DNA from: Syntrophaceae bacterium UBA1163
GTDB taxonomy: Bacteria; Desulfobacterota; BSN033; UBA1163
Assembly (NCBI GenBank): GCA_002311635.1
Contig: DBZJ01000099.1
Location: 1 to 35,474 of the forward strand
DNA: 35,474 bases
Reading direction: 5' to 3'
Each line of letters starts with the position of its first letter. Positions within the stretch are counted from its first letter, which is position 1. Positions 28,973-35,474 of the stretch are shown here, piece after piece. A program made the translations under genes and the position numbers. The notes under the pieces are model-generated. The model did not search any database, was not told the origin of the DNA, and saw only the letters and a list, made by a program, of their open reading frames with translations.

Positions 28973-29626
28973 GTGAAGATTTTTATCGATACAGCAAATC
29001 TTGACGAGATCAAGAAGGCAAAAGAGCTCGGTTTGGTCGATGGCGTGACGACCAATCCAACACTCCTCGCGAAGCAAGGGGAGAGAACGGAGGAGCTGAT
29101 CCGGAGGATCTCGAAAGAGGTGAAGGGGCCGGTCAATGTAGAGGTGACCGGAACTACCTGTGAAGAGATGCTGAAAGAGGCGAAGGTCATGGCGACTTGG
29201 GGAGATGCGATTGCAATCAAGATTCCTATTAATCACGAGGGCTTGAAAACAGTAAGAGCCCTCTCCTCCGAAGGGATCATGACCACCGTAACGCTTGTCT
29301 TCTCAGCCAGCCAAGCCATTTTGGCAGCCAAAGCGGGAGCTACTTTTGTTTGTCCCTTCTTGGGAAGACTCGACGATATCGGTTTCAATGGCCTCGAATT
29401 GATCCGACAGATCAGAGAAATCTACAACAACTACCCAAGCATAGAAACTCAGATTATCGTCGCCAGCGTCCGGAATCCGATTCATGTCATCGAGGCCGGA
29501 ATGTTAGGGGCAGAAATTGTGACGATCCCTCCGGCCATCATCGATCAGATGATGAAACATCCGTTGACGGATAAAGGAATTGCACAATTCTTAGAGGATG
29601 CCAAGAAGATCGGCACCAAAAAGTAA
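28973..29626 (+). CDS. transaldolase-family enzyme (fructose-6-phosphate aldolase type)
   Basis: The 217-residue protein matches the short transaldolase/FSA family: MKIFIDTANLDEIKKAKELG, VDGVTTNPTLLAKQG, the catalytic lysine in AIKIPIN, TLVFSASQAILAAKAGATFV, and CPFLGRLDDIG. Members either move dihydroxyacetone units between sugar phosphates or cleave fructose 6-phosphate; the sequence alone does not decide between them. The start is GTG at 28973 with GGAGGAG ahead. A supply of pentose or erythrose phosphates would suit the neighbouring kdsA and histidine genes, but this is inference. Confidence 0.92.
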   Translation: MKIFIDTANLDEIKKAKELGLVDGVTTNPTLLAKQGERTEELIRRISKEVKGPVNVEVTGTTCEEMLKEAKVMATWGDAIAIKIPINHEGLKTVRALSSEGIMTTVTLVFSASQAILAAKAGATFVCPFLGRLDDIGFNGLELIRQIREIYNNYPSIETQIIVASVRNPIHVIEAGMLGAEIVTIPPAIIDQMMKHPLTDKGIAQFLEDAKKIGTKK

Positions 29627-29641
29627 AAAAGGTTTTTGAAC

Positions 29642-29770
29642 GCGGCTACGAGGCCAGTCGGTTGGGAAAGAGACTATGGACACTGGACAATGAACTGTTC
29701 GTAGTTCGCTACATAAAGTTCATCGTCCTAACGATACGGCATCGTATCGTGACCTTTGGACGAATGACTT
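29642..29770 (+). repeat. about 130-150-base palindromic element, copy 2
   Basis: It has the same outline as the copy at 26565-26710: GCTACGAGGCCAGTCGGT (29645-29662), then GGACAATGAACT (29685-29696) pairing with AGTTCATCGTCC (29717-29728) with one mismatch, and GTGACCTTTGGACGAATGACT at the end. An extra perfect hairpin, ACGATACG-GCAT-CGTATCGT, lies at 29731-29750. Confidence 0.65.
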
Positions 29771-29792
29771 TCCTGAGAAAGTGGAGGGGGAG

Positions 29793-30452
29793 ATGAAAAA
29801 ATTTCTGATACTGCTTCTGATTTTGGGAATCGTTTTCGCATGGACCGCTCCATCAAGGGCAGAGACGAAGCCTCGTTTGGCCATGATACCTTTCTTTTTT
29901 GAGCGATTGAACAATCCGGCCAGAGGCACTGTCTTGTGCCCTCTCTGCAAAGGAGTGTTTCAAACAAGTGCCGTTCCGTCCGCCGCTGTCATTTACCTTT
30001 CCCGACTCCTCTATCAGAAAATGGACGCTCTTGATCGATTTATAATCACCGCCGATGAAAGGGCGGAAGAAGCCTTAACTCCGATGATGAAGACACAATT
30101 CGAAGAGAAACCCTTTCCAACCGCTGTTCAAATCGGAAAGGAGTTGGACGTCGACTTTATCATGGTTGCATACCTATTCCGTTTTGAAGAGAGGATCGGG
30201 TCCCGCATAGGTGCGGAGAAACCCGCCTCGGTGGGCTTCGATGTCCATCTCATCCGCCTAAGGGATGGGAAGATCGTTTGGACAGGGAAATTTGATGAGA
30301 CGCAAAAGCCCCTCAGCGAGAACCTTCTCAACATAGGGTCTTTCTTCAGAAGAAAAGCCTCTTGGCTGACGGCAGAAGAGCTCTCAAGTGTGGGAATGGA
30401 CGAGATGTTAAAAAAACTGCCGGGGGCGAAAGAATTGGAGGAAAAGCCTTGA
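29793..30452 (+). CDS. uncharacterised exported protein coupled to hisA
   Basis: A 219-residue protein with a clear signal peptide: KK, a hydrophobic run FLILLLILGIVFAW, and a likely cleavage after APSRA. There is no lipobox cysteine, so it is probably periplasmic rather than a lipoprotein. It has a CPLC pair (Cys49, Cys52) and conserved-looking stretches KELDVDFIMVAYLFRFEER, SVGFDVHLIRLRDGKIVW and GKFDETQKPLSENL. These resemble the beta-rich periplasmic proteins related to lipoprotein assembly factors, but I do not recognise the family firmly. I chose the ATG at 29793 (GAGGGGG ahead) over a GTG 12 bases upstream. Its TGA overlaps the hisA TTG, so the two are translationally linked. Confidence 0.75.
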   Translation: MKKFLILLLILGIVFAWTAPSRAETKPRLAMIPFFFERLNNPARGTVLCPLCKGVFQTSAVPSAAVIYLSRLLYQKMDALDRFIITADERAEEALTPMMKTQFEEKPFPTAVQIGKELDVDFIMVAYLFRFEERIGSRIGAEKPASVGFDVHLIRLRDGKIVWTGKFDETQKPLSENLLNIGSFFRRKASWLTAEELSSVGMDEMLKKLPGAKELEEKP

Positions 30453-31201
30453 TCGTCATCCCTGCAGTAGACCTGAAGGATGGGAGATGTGTCAGACTCT
30501 CTCAGGGCAGGATGGATCAGGAATCCGTTTATTCAGAAAATCCCGTTGAAATGGCCAGGCGTTGGCAATCGGAAGGAGCAGAAAGGCTTCATGTGGTCGA
30601 TCTTAACGGAGCCGTGACAGGCAGGCCTGTCCATGGGGCTCTGATTAAGGAGATTAGCCAATCGGTTCAAATTCCGGTCGAGGTGGGCGGAGGCATTCGT
30701 GATTTGGCCACCATCGAGGACTACCTCTCGTCCGGTGTGAGATGGGTTGTTTTAGGAACGGCGGCTTTCCAAAATCGTGTCTTGATTGAGGAGGCGTGTC
30801 GTCGGTTTCCTGAAAGGGTGATCCTCGGGATCGACGCCCAAAAAGGGAAGGTGGCTATCCGGGGCTGGAATGAGGTGATTTCTCTTGAAGCGATCGATCT
30901 GGCAAAGCAGTTCGAAGGGAAGGGCCTTTCAGCAATTATCTTTACGGATATCGAGAGAGACGGGATGGGCACGGGGCTAAACTTTCAGTCGACCAGACGC
31001 TTAGCTCGATCGACTTCGATCCCGGTCATCGCCTCAGGAGGAGTCTCGCGGATCGATGACGTTGAGCAGCTCCTGGAGTTGGAACAGGATGGAGTCATCG
31101 GAGTGATTGTAGGTCGCGCCCTTTACACAGGAAGCATTAAACTGGAAGAAGCGATTCGTTTAGCTAAGAAGCCAGAAGTCATAAGTCAGAAGTCAGAATA
31201 G
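30449..31201 (+). CDS. hisA: HisA ProFAR isomerase
   Basis: The (beta/alpha)8 isomerase (250 residues from this start) opens the ring of ProFAR to PRFAR. The first strand carries the catalytic aspartate in IPAVDLKDGRCVRL; later motifs are VEVGGGIRD, GIDAQKG, FTDIERDGMGTG and VIASGGVS. The start is TTG at 30449, sharing bases with the preceding stop, with GGAGG upstream; longer ATG-initiated frames add sequence foreign to the family. The last residues (PEVISQKSE) are encoded by a GTCAGAAGTCAGAATAG repeat. hisF follows. Confidence 0.96.
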   Translation: MIVIPAVDLKDGRCVRLSQGRMDQESVYSENPVEMARRWQSEGAERLHVVDLNGAVTGRPVHGALIKEISQSVQIPVEVGGGIRDLATIEDYLSSGVRWVVLGTAAFQNRVLIEEACRRFPERVILGIDAQKGKVAIRGWNEVISLEAIDLAKQFEGKGLSAIIFTDIERDGMGTGLNFQSTRRLARSTSIPVIASGGVSRIDDVEQLLELEQDGVIGVIVGRALYTGSIKLEEAIRLAKKPEVISQKSE

Positions 31202-31230
31202 GAAGAACATAGTCCATTCTGAATTCTGAC
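31185..31230. repeat. hairpin repeat overlapping the hisA stop
   Basis: GTCAGAAGTCAGAATAGG (31185-31202) is mirrored by CCATTCTGAATTCTGAC (31214-31230), an almost perfect stem with an 11-base loop. It contains the end and stop codon of hisA and lies before hisF. There is no T-run, so it is not a terminator. Confidence 0.65.
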
Positions 31231-31265
31231 TCCCGTATTCTGGATTCTGCGTTAAGGAATTTAAG

Positions 31266-32021
31266 ATGTTGGCAAAAAGAATCATCCCCTGTCTGGATGT
31301 GAAAAGCGGAAGAGTGGTGAAGGGGACCCAGTTTGTGAACCTGAAGGATGCCGGCGATCCGATCGAGAATGCGAAAGTCTATGACGAACAGGGTGCCGAT
31401 GAAATCGCTTTTTTAGATATCACGGCCTCACATGAAGAGAGGGATATCCTCATCGATATTGTTCGCAGGACAGCGGAGGAGATCTTTATTCCCCTCACGG
31501 TGGGAGGTGGGGTCAGGCGTTTGGGGGATATTCGGAAACTTCTCAAAGCAGGAGCGGACAAAGTATCGATCAATACCGCTGCTGTAAAGGATCCACATTT
31601 TGTAGAAAGAGCCTCGAAACGTTTCGGAAGCCAGTGTATTGTCATCGCCATTGATGCGAAAAGAAAGGGGGAGAGCTGGGAAGTTTACACGCATGGGGGA
31701 AGGGTTCCAACAGGAATTGATGCGATCCAGTGGGCAAAGAAGATGGAGGAAATGGGAGCGGGTGAGATCTTACTGACGAGCATGGATCGGGATGGCACAA
31801 AAGATGGCTACGACATTGAACTGACGAGAACTATCGCAGAGCAGGGAAGTATTCCTGTCATCGCTTCAGGAGGGGTTGGAACTCTCGAACATCTTTATGA
31901 AGGGTTGATTCTCGGTAAGGCCGACGCCGTGCTTGCAGCTTCTATCTTCCATTATCGGGAATTTACAATTGCTCAGGTGAAATCATATTTGAAAGAAAAG
32001 GGAGTTGTTGTTCGATTGTAA
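31266..32021 (+). CDS. hisF: imidazole glycerol phosphate synthase, cyclase subunit
   Basis: The 251-residue barrel cyclase uses ammonia from HisH to make imidazole glycerol phosphate and AICAR. The catalytic aspartates are in [13 protein letters not shown] (Asp11) and in [10 protein letters not shown]; also visible are [23 protein letters not shown] and [18 protein letters not shown] precedes the ATG. In many relatives hisI/hisE follows; here a hairpin repeat and pgpA follow instead. Confidence 0.97.
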   Translation: MLAKRIIPCLDVKSGRVVKGTQFVNLKDAGDPIENAKVYDEQGADEIAFLDITASHEERDILIDIVRRTAEEIFIPLTVGGGVRRLGDIRKLLKAGADKVSINTAAVKDPHFVERASKRFGSQCIVIAIDAKRKGESWEVYTHGGRVPTGIDAIQWAKKMEEMGAGEILLTSMDRDGTKDGYDIELTRTIAEQGSIPVIASGGVGTLEHLYEGLILGKADAVLAASIFHYREFTIAQVKSYLKEKGVVVRL

Positions 32022-32040
32022 CAAAGGGCTCCAGGGGTCT

Positions 32041-32103
32041 AGGGTTCGAGGAGTCAAGTGTGAACTGATAACGGATTTCTTTTCACTCGAACCCTTGAAC
32101 CCT
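32041..32103. repeat. GGGTTCGAGG/CCTTGAACCC hairpin
   Basis: AGGGTTCGAGGAGTCAAGTG (32041-32060) pairs with the segment 32084-32103, 16 of 20 positions by hand. Related words (TTGAATCCTTGAACCC) lie before hisH at 27335-27350. It could fold between hisF and pgpA; there is no T-run. Confidence 0.6.
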
Positions 32104-32128
32104 CGAATCCTTGAAGCCTGAGTGAACA

Positions 32129-32605
32129 ATGAAACATTTCATCCTCTTCCTTGCCACTGGTTTTGGAGTCGGCTACTGTCCCATCGCCCCAGGGACTCTG
32201 GGAACCCTCATCGCCATCCCCATCTATTACTTTCTTTCCGAAATTCCTTCTCCACTCTATGAAATCACTCTCATTGGCTTTTTCTTTCTCTCCGTTTGGA
32301 TTTCAGAAAATGCCGAAAGATTCTTTGGGAAAAAAGACGATCAGCGGATCGTCATCGATGAGATAATGGGTTTTCTCATCACCATGCTCTGGATTCCTAA
32401 AACGGTTCCGTTTATCATCATCGGTTTCTTTCTCTTCCGGTTTTTTGATATTCTAAAACCTTTTCCTATCCGCCGCCTGGAAAAAGGATTGAAGGGAGGA
32501 TATGGAGTTGTTGTGGACGATGTGATGGCAGGAGTTTTTGCGAATATTATTCTTCATGTCATTGCCTACTTCGCCCTCTCCCCTTGGGGGAGAGGGACGG
32601 GGTGA
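32129..32605 (+). CDS. pgpA: phosphatidylglycerophosphatase A
   Basis: The 158-residue membrane phosphatase removes phosphate from phosphatidylglycerol phosphate, completing phosphatidylglycerol synthesis. Motifs are [13 protein letters not shown] at the start, [25 protein letters not shown] and [13 protein letters not shown]; hydrophobic segments separate them. The C-terminus [10 protein letters not shown] is encoded by a CCCTTGGGGGAGAGGGACGG intergenic repeat that also gives the stop. The ribosome site before the ATG is weak. Confidence 0.94.
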   Translation: MKHFILFLATGFGVGYCPIAPGTLGTLIAIPIYYFLSEIPSPLYEITLIGFFFLSVWISENAERFFGKKDDQRIVIDEIMGFLITMLWIPKTVPFIIIGFFLFRFFDILKPFPIRRLEKGLKGGYGVVVDDVMAGVFANIILHVIAYFALSPWGRGTG

Positions 32606-32606
32606 G

Positions 32607-32660
32607 CCCTGCACCACATGGGGTGCAGGACAATGCCCTGAACCTCACATGGTTCAGGGG
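32607..32660 (+). promoter_or_regulatory. tandem hairpins at the cinA ribosome site
   Basis: CCTGCACC (32608-32615) pairs with GGTGCAGG (32622-32629), and CCCTGAACC (32636-32644) pairs perfectly with GGTTCAGGG (32651-32659). The two units look like diverged copies. The second 3' arm runs into the GGGGGGTG ribosome site of the ATG at 32668, so folding could hide it. No effector is known. Confidence 0.5.
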
Positions 32661-32667
32661 GGTGAAA

Positions 32668-33165
32668 ATGATGCGCAATTCTTTAGAAAAACTCGTCGGA
32701 GATTATTTAAGAAATAAAGGATGGACCCTATCGATTGCAGAATCCTGTACGGGAGGACTAATAAGTGATCGTATCACCGATGTGTCAGGCAGTTCGGACT
32801 ACTTTATGGGAGGAATGGTCAATTATAGTAACGAATCGAAGGCAAAGCATCTTGGTGTCCCTTCAAATGATATGAAGAAGTACGGAGCAGTGAGTTCTCA
32901 AGTGGCAAAGAGAATGGCTCAGGGAGTTCGGAAAGCTTTTCAGACGACATTCGGATTATCCACGACGGGTGTGGCAGGACCCACAGGCGGGACCAAGGAA
33001 AAACCGGTTGGGCTTGTTTTCATCGGATTGGCCAAAGGCAAAAAGACATGGCTGAAGAGATTAAATTTAAAGGGAAGCCGTAGAGACATAAAAGAAAAAG
33101 CCACCGAGAAGAGTCTCGAATTTTTTTATGAAATATTAATTCATTCCAGACAAGTCTTGAATTGA
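32668..33165 (+). CDS. pncC: CinA C-terminal-type nicotinamide-nucleotide amidase
   Basis: The 165-residue protein is the CinA C-terminal domain alone, which deamidates NMN to NaMN for pyridine nucleotide salvage. The signature is [20 protein letters not shown], with [15 protein letters not shown] and [16 protein letters not shown] later; the serine in AESCTGG is the expected nucleophile. The N-terminal molybdopterin-like domain of full CinA is missing, and no remnant is seen upstream. I chose the ATG at 32668, which follows GGGGGGTG; the longer frame upstream reads through hairpin repeats. The neighbourhood with thpR and recA is the usual one for CinA-family genes. Confidence 0.92.
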   Translation: MMRNSLEKLVGDYLRNKGWTLSIAESCTGGLISDRITDVSGSSDYFMGGMVNYSNESKAKHLGVPSNDMKKYGAVSSQVAKRMAQGVRKAFQTTFGLSTTGVAGPTGGTKEKPVGLVFIGLAKGKKTWLKRLNLKGSRRDIKEKATEKSLEFFYEILIHSRQVLN

Positions 33166-33243
33166 AAGAGCCAGTGTGCCCATGTTCGAATCTTTTTTTC
33201 TTGAAATTTTATTCTTTTGCCTCATAATAGAAAGAAAATGGAG

Positions 33244-33293
33244 CGTTCCGGCAAGGCCCGGAACGATTAATTCGCCCCCAGTAAATGGGGGCG
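33244..33293 (+). repeat. tandem GC-rich hairpins before the dapA-family gene
   Basis: CGTTCCGG (33244-33251) pairs with CCGGAACG (33258-33265), and CGCCCCCA (33273-33280) pairs with TGGGGGCG (33286-33293). Both stems are perfect 8-base pairs and end about 20 bases before the dapA-family ATG. There is no T-run. An AT-rich stretch (33185-33235) lies upstream. Confidence 0.6.
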
Positions 33294-33314
33294 CTACGAG
33301 AGGAGGAGGTTTTG

Positions 33315-34340
33315 ATGAAGCTTGAGAGGTTTGAGGGTTGCTGGACAGCAATGGTAACTCCCTTCAATCGAAAAGGGGAGGTCGATTTTGAGGGTCTCGA
33401 GAAGAACGTCCGGTTCCAGACAGAGAATAGGGCCAATCTCATCCCCACTGGAACGACGGGTGAATCGCCCACGTTGGACTGGAAAGAACACGATCGGGTG
33501 ATCACGAAAACGGTTAAGGTGGCAAAAGGTAAAGCCTTTGTCATGGCAGGCACGGGTTCGAATTCCACCAGAGAGGCGCATCGAGGGACAAAACATGCCA
33601 TGGAGGTCGGAGCTGACGGGGTCCTACTCGTCGATTGCTATTATAATGGGCCATCTTCTCTTGAACTGAGGACCCAGTACTACGAAGTGATTGCAAAGGC
33701 ATTCCGCAAGGCCTTCGTCATGCCCTACGTGGTCCCCGGAAGGACAGGGACGAAATTGGAGGTAGAGGACCTAGCCATCCTTCATCGGAAGTTTAAGAAT
33801 GTGAGGTCGGTGAAAGAAGCCACTGGAGATCTCGAGCGCATGGCTAAGACAAGAACTCTGTGCGGAGAGGATTTTGATATTCTTTCCGGCGACGATGATA
33901 AAACCTTTGAAATGATGACCCGGAATGATATTCGTGCTTCTGGAGTGGTCTCGGTGACGTCAAATATTGTTCCGGGCCCTATCGGTGAGATGATCAAAGC
34001 GATACGAGATGGAAACATGGAGAGGGCCAATCGGATGAAGGATATTCTGGATCCTCTTTTTAAAGTGGTGACGGTCACAACTCTGGAATCTTACGAGGGA
34101 TTTGATGTCCCGTGTAAATTTAGAAACCCTTTAGCTATCAAGACAATGATGAAAGGTCTTGGATTACCATCCGGGCTATGCCGTCCACCCCTTGGAAAGA
34201 TGACGCCCAAGGGGGTGGAAGCTGTTAGAAACGCTCTTAAAGAGGTGTATGAAAAGGACAAGGAGGTATTGATGCCCCTTCAGGAATTTTACAGAATCAA
34301 TATCGAGGAGCATCTCTCCAACGACCGTTATTGGAAATAA
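33315..34340 (+). CDS. dapA: 4-hydroxy-tetrahydrodipicolinate synthase family protein
   Basis: DapA-type lyases make 4-hydroxy-tetrahydrodipicolinate from pyruvate and aspartate semialdehyde for lysine and peptidoglycan. The Schiff-base lysine is Lys167 (SVKEATGD). Thr47-Thr48 (GTTGES), Tyr138 and Arg143 (PYVVPGRTG) match the E. coli triad and substrate arginine. At 341 residues it is about 50 longer than usual, mostly a C-terminal helical extension after LGKMTPKGVEAVRNAL. The family also includes aldolases with other substrates, so the symbol is provisional. AGGAGGAGG precedes the ATG at 33315. It has its own terminator and separates cinA from thpR. Confidence 0.85.
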   Translation: MKLERFEGCWTAMVTPFNRKGEVDFEGLEKNVRFQTENRANLIPTGTTGESPTLDWKEHDRVITKTVKVAKGKAFVMAGTGSNSTREAHRGTKHAMEVGADGVLLVDCYYNGPSSLELRTQYYEVIAKAFRKAFVMPYVVPGRTGTKLEVEDLAILHRKFKNVRSVKEATGDLERMAKTRTLCGEDFDILSGDDDKTFEMMTRNDIRASGVVSVTSNIVPGPIGEMIKAIRDGNMERANRMKDILDPLFKVVTVTTLESYEGFDVPCKFRNPLAIKTMMKGLGLPSGLCRPPLGKMTPKGVEAVRNALKEVYEKDKEVLMPLQEFYRINIEEHLSNDRYWK

Positions 34341-34372
34341 TCGATTGATGGAATGAGACAAGAGGTTTGAAG

Positions 34373-34405
34373 GGCCTGTCCCAGAGACATGGGACAGGCC
34401 TTTTT
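34373..34405 (+). terminator. Rho-independent terminator after dapA
   Basis: GGCCTGTCCC (34373-34382) pairs perfectly with GGGACAGGCC (34391-34400) around an 8-base loop, followed by TTTTT. This is a textbook terminator 32 bases after the dapA stop. Confidence 0.93.
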
Positions 34406-34432
34406 ATTAGTACTTCCAAGGGGTTTTTCTCA

Positions 34433-34460
34433 TTGACTTTTTTCACGGTTATGTTAACAT
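34433..34460 (+). promoter_or_regulatory. thpR promoter
   Basis: TTGACT (34433-34438) and TAACAT (34455-34460) are separated by 16 bases. The expected start near 34467 leaves a short leader with AAAGAGG 6-7 bases before the TTG start. It follows the dapA terminator, so thpR and perhaps recA begin a new transcript. Confidence 0.6.
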
Positions 34461-34485
34461 CATTCCAATATTAAAGAGGTTTTGA

Positions 34486-35052
34486 TTGATTCGATCCTTT
34501 CTGGCAATTGAGCTTCCCAAGCCGATCCTCAGAAAGATCGAGGAGGTTGAGGCAGACTTAAAGTCAGCCCACGCAGATGTGCGGTGGGTGAATCCTGAAA
34601 AGATCCACCTTACGCTAAAATTCTTTGGAAATATTGAAGAGTCGAGGATTGATTCCATCTTCAAATCAATTGAAGAGCCCGTTCGGAACATACCGCCCTT
34701 TTCTCTCAAGGTTCAGGGGATAGGGGCATTCCCGAGTATGAAAAGTCCAAGGGTGATCTGGATGGGATTGGTAAACGGAAGCCAGATCCTCATTTCGCTT
34801 CAGAAAGAGATAGAGACCCCATTAGAAAAAATTGGATTTCAATCTGAAGACCGGCCTTTCCACCCTCATCTGACTCTGGGAAGGGTGAAATCGAGCCGGG
34901 GAAAAGACGATTTGGTGGGGAGGATGGAGAAGCATAAAGAGGGGGAGTTCGGAGATTTTCAAGTGGAGCGGGTGATCCTATTCAAAAGCGATTTGAAACC
35001 TTCAGGTCCGATTTATACACCCCTCGGGGAATTGGGATTAGGAGGACGTTAA
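34486..35052 (+). CDS. thpR: RNA 2',3'-cyclic phosphodiesterase
   Basis: The 188-residue LigT/ThpR-type 2H phosphoesterase carries both HxTx motifs: HLTLKFFGN near residue 43 and HPHLTLGRVK near 125. Family members hydrolyse 2',3'-cyclic phosphates on RNA ends; a ligase activity was once reported for relatives. The start is TTG at 34486, with MIRSFLAIELP as the family N-terminus and AAAGAGG upstream. It commonly lies between cinA and recA; here a dapA-family gene has come between cinA and it. Confidence 0.93.
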   Translation: MIRSFLAIELPKPILRKIEEVEADLKSAHADVRWVNPEKIHLTLKFFGNIEESRIDSIFKSIEEPVRNIPPFSLKVQGIGAFPSMKSPRVIWMGLVNGSQILISLQKEIETPLEKIGFQSEDRPFHPHLTLGRVKSSRGKDDLVGRMEKHKEGEFGDFQVERVILFKSDLKPSGPIYTPLGELGLGGR

Positions 35053-35154
35053 GGAGATTGGGAGACGCGGGGACGCGGAGAAATTTACTTCACCCCCACT
35101 CCCTATCACCCCACCACCAAGTCAACTCCGGCTCTGCCGGGGGAGGGGGATACG

Positions 35155-35474
35155 ATGACAAAAGCGGAAACGAAAGCCGAGACCAAGGTAGATTCGAGTA
35201 AAGGCAAGGCCGTGGAATTAGCCGTCACCCAGATCGAAAGGCAGTACGGGAAGGGCGCCATTATGAAATTGGGTGCGGATGCAATCCTCGGAGAGATTCC
35301 TGTCATCTCGACGGGATCCCTCTCCTTAGATCTTGCCCTGGGGGTTGGAGGATTGCCAAAGGGACGTGTGGTGGAGATTTTCGGCCCCGAGGCTTCAGGC
35401 AAGACGACATTAGCCCTGCATGTCGTTTCGGAAGCGCAGAAGAAGGGAGGGGTAGCTGCATTCATTGATGCAGA
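35155..35474 (+). CDS. recA: recombinase RecA, 3' end beyond window
   Basis: The first 106 codons of RecA are present. They encode a charged start ([15 protein letters not shown]), [38 protein letters not shown], and the Walker A GPEASGKT at 77-84, ending in AAFIDA at the edge. RecA forms filaments on single-stranded DNA for recombination and the SOS response. GGGAGGGGG lies before the ATG. A small hairpin CCGGC-TCT-GCCGG (35128-35140) abuts it. The 102 bases after thpR show no SOS box that I recognise; LexA motifs vary between groups. Confidence 0.97.
   Translation, partial: MTKAETKAETKVDSSKGKAVELAVTQIERQYGKGAIMKLGADAILGEIPVISTGSLSLDLALGVGGLPKGRVVEIFGPEASGKTTLALHVVSEAQKKGGVAAFIDA

Noticed and set aside
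32584..32667. N-terminal extension of the CinA-type protein overlapping pgpA
   Set aside because: It reads through hairpin repeats with no family match; the ATG at 32668 follows a strong ribosome site.
35053..35154. SOS box upstream of recA
   Set aside because: No palindrome resembling the known LexA boxes was seen; only repeat-like GGGGACGCGG words and a small hairpin.

Overview
The window looks like the replication-origin neighbourhood of a Gram-negative bacterium, most likely an uncultivated deltaproteobacterium sensu lato (Desulfobacterota-like); Nitrospirota is a weaker alternative. KdsA (lipopolysaccharide Kdo synthesis) and a signal-peptide protein argue for a Gram-negative envelope. 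The blocks rpmH-rnpA-yidD-yidC-jag-mnmE, rho-rpmE-DUF1385-prfA-prmC-murA-hisD-hisB-hisH and cinA-thpR-recA are, from memory, familiar in that group. The species cannot be named from the sequence. All genes left of about 9.9 kb read on the minus strand and all genes right of about 10.1 kb read on the plus strand, as expected for divergence from an origin. The best oriC candidate is the 245-base gap before dnaA, which holds a perfect DnaA box and two close relatives.

Layout. 1-2270: 5' part of a large NACHT/STAND-type NTPase running off the left edge, probably a defence or signalling protein. 2501-3361: a decayed small gene, a higB-higA toxin-antitoxin pair, and its promoter/operator. 3386-9877 (minus): one compact probable operon, rpmH, rnpA, yidD, yidC, jag, mnmE, a B12-binding-type radical SAM protein and a metallo-beta-lactamase-fold hydrolase. 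A perfect parS site lies at the mnmE/radical SAM junction and encodes the first residues of the radical SAM protein. 10145-18011 (plus): gyrA, oriC candidate, dnaA, dnaN, gyrB. 18149-25191: coaE, rho, rpmE, a DUF1385 membrane protein, prfA, prmC, murA. 25254-32021: a histidine cluster (hisD, hisB, hisH, hisA, hisF) interrupted by kdsA, a transaldolase-family gene and an uncharacterised exported protein coupled to hisA; hisG, hisC and hisI/E are not in the window. 32129-35474: pgpA, the CinA C-terminal amidase, a dapA-family gene with its own terminator, thpR and the start of recA.

The intergenic spaces are unusual. Many carry short degenerate palindromic repeats of several word families, and four genes (prfA, prmC, hisA, pgpA) end inside such repeats, so the repeat supplies their last residues and stop codon. 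One roughly 130-150 base element occurs twice in the his cluster. Two tandem hairpin pairs sit just upstream of cinA and dapA, and the cinA pair reaches its ribosome binding site.

Most of the window is ordinary core genome. The parts most likely to hold something new are the truncated NACHT gene, the radical SAM/hydrolase pair carrying parS, the exported protein coupled to hisA, and the repeat-derived C-termini. No tRNA, rRNA, insertion sequence or CRISPR array was seen. All assignments come from reading the sequence and remembered family features; no database search was run.
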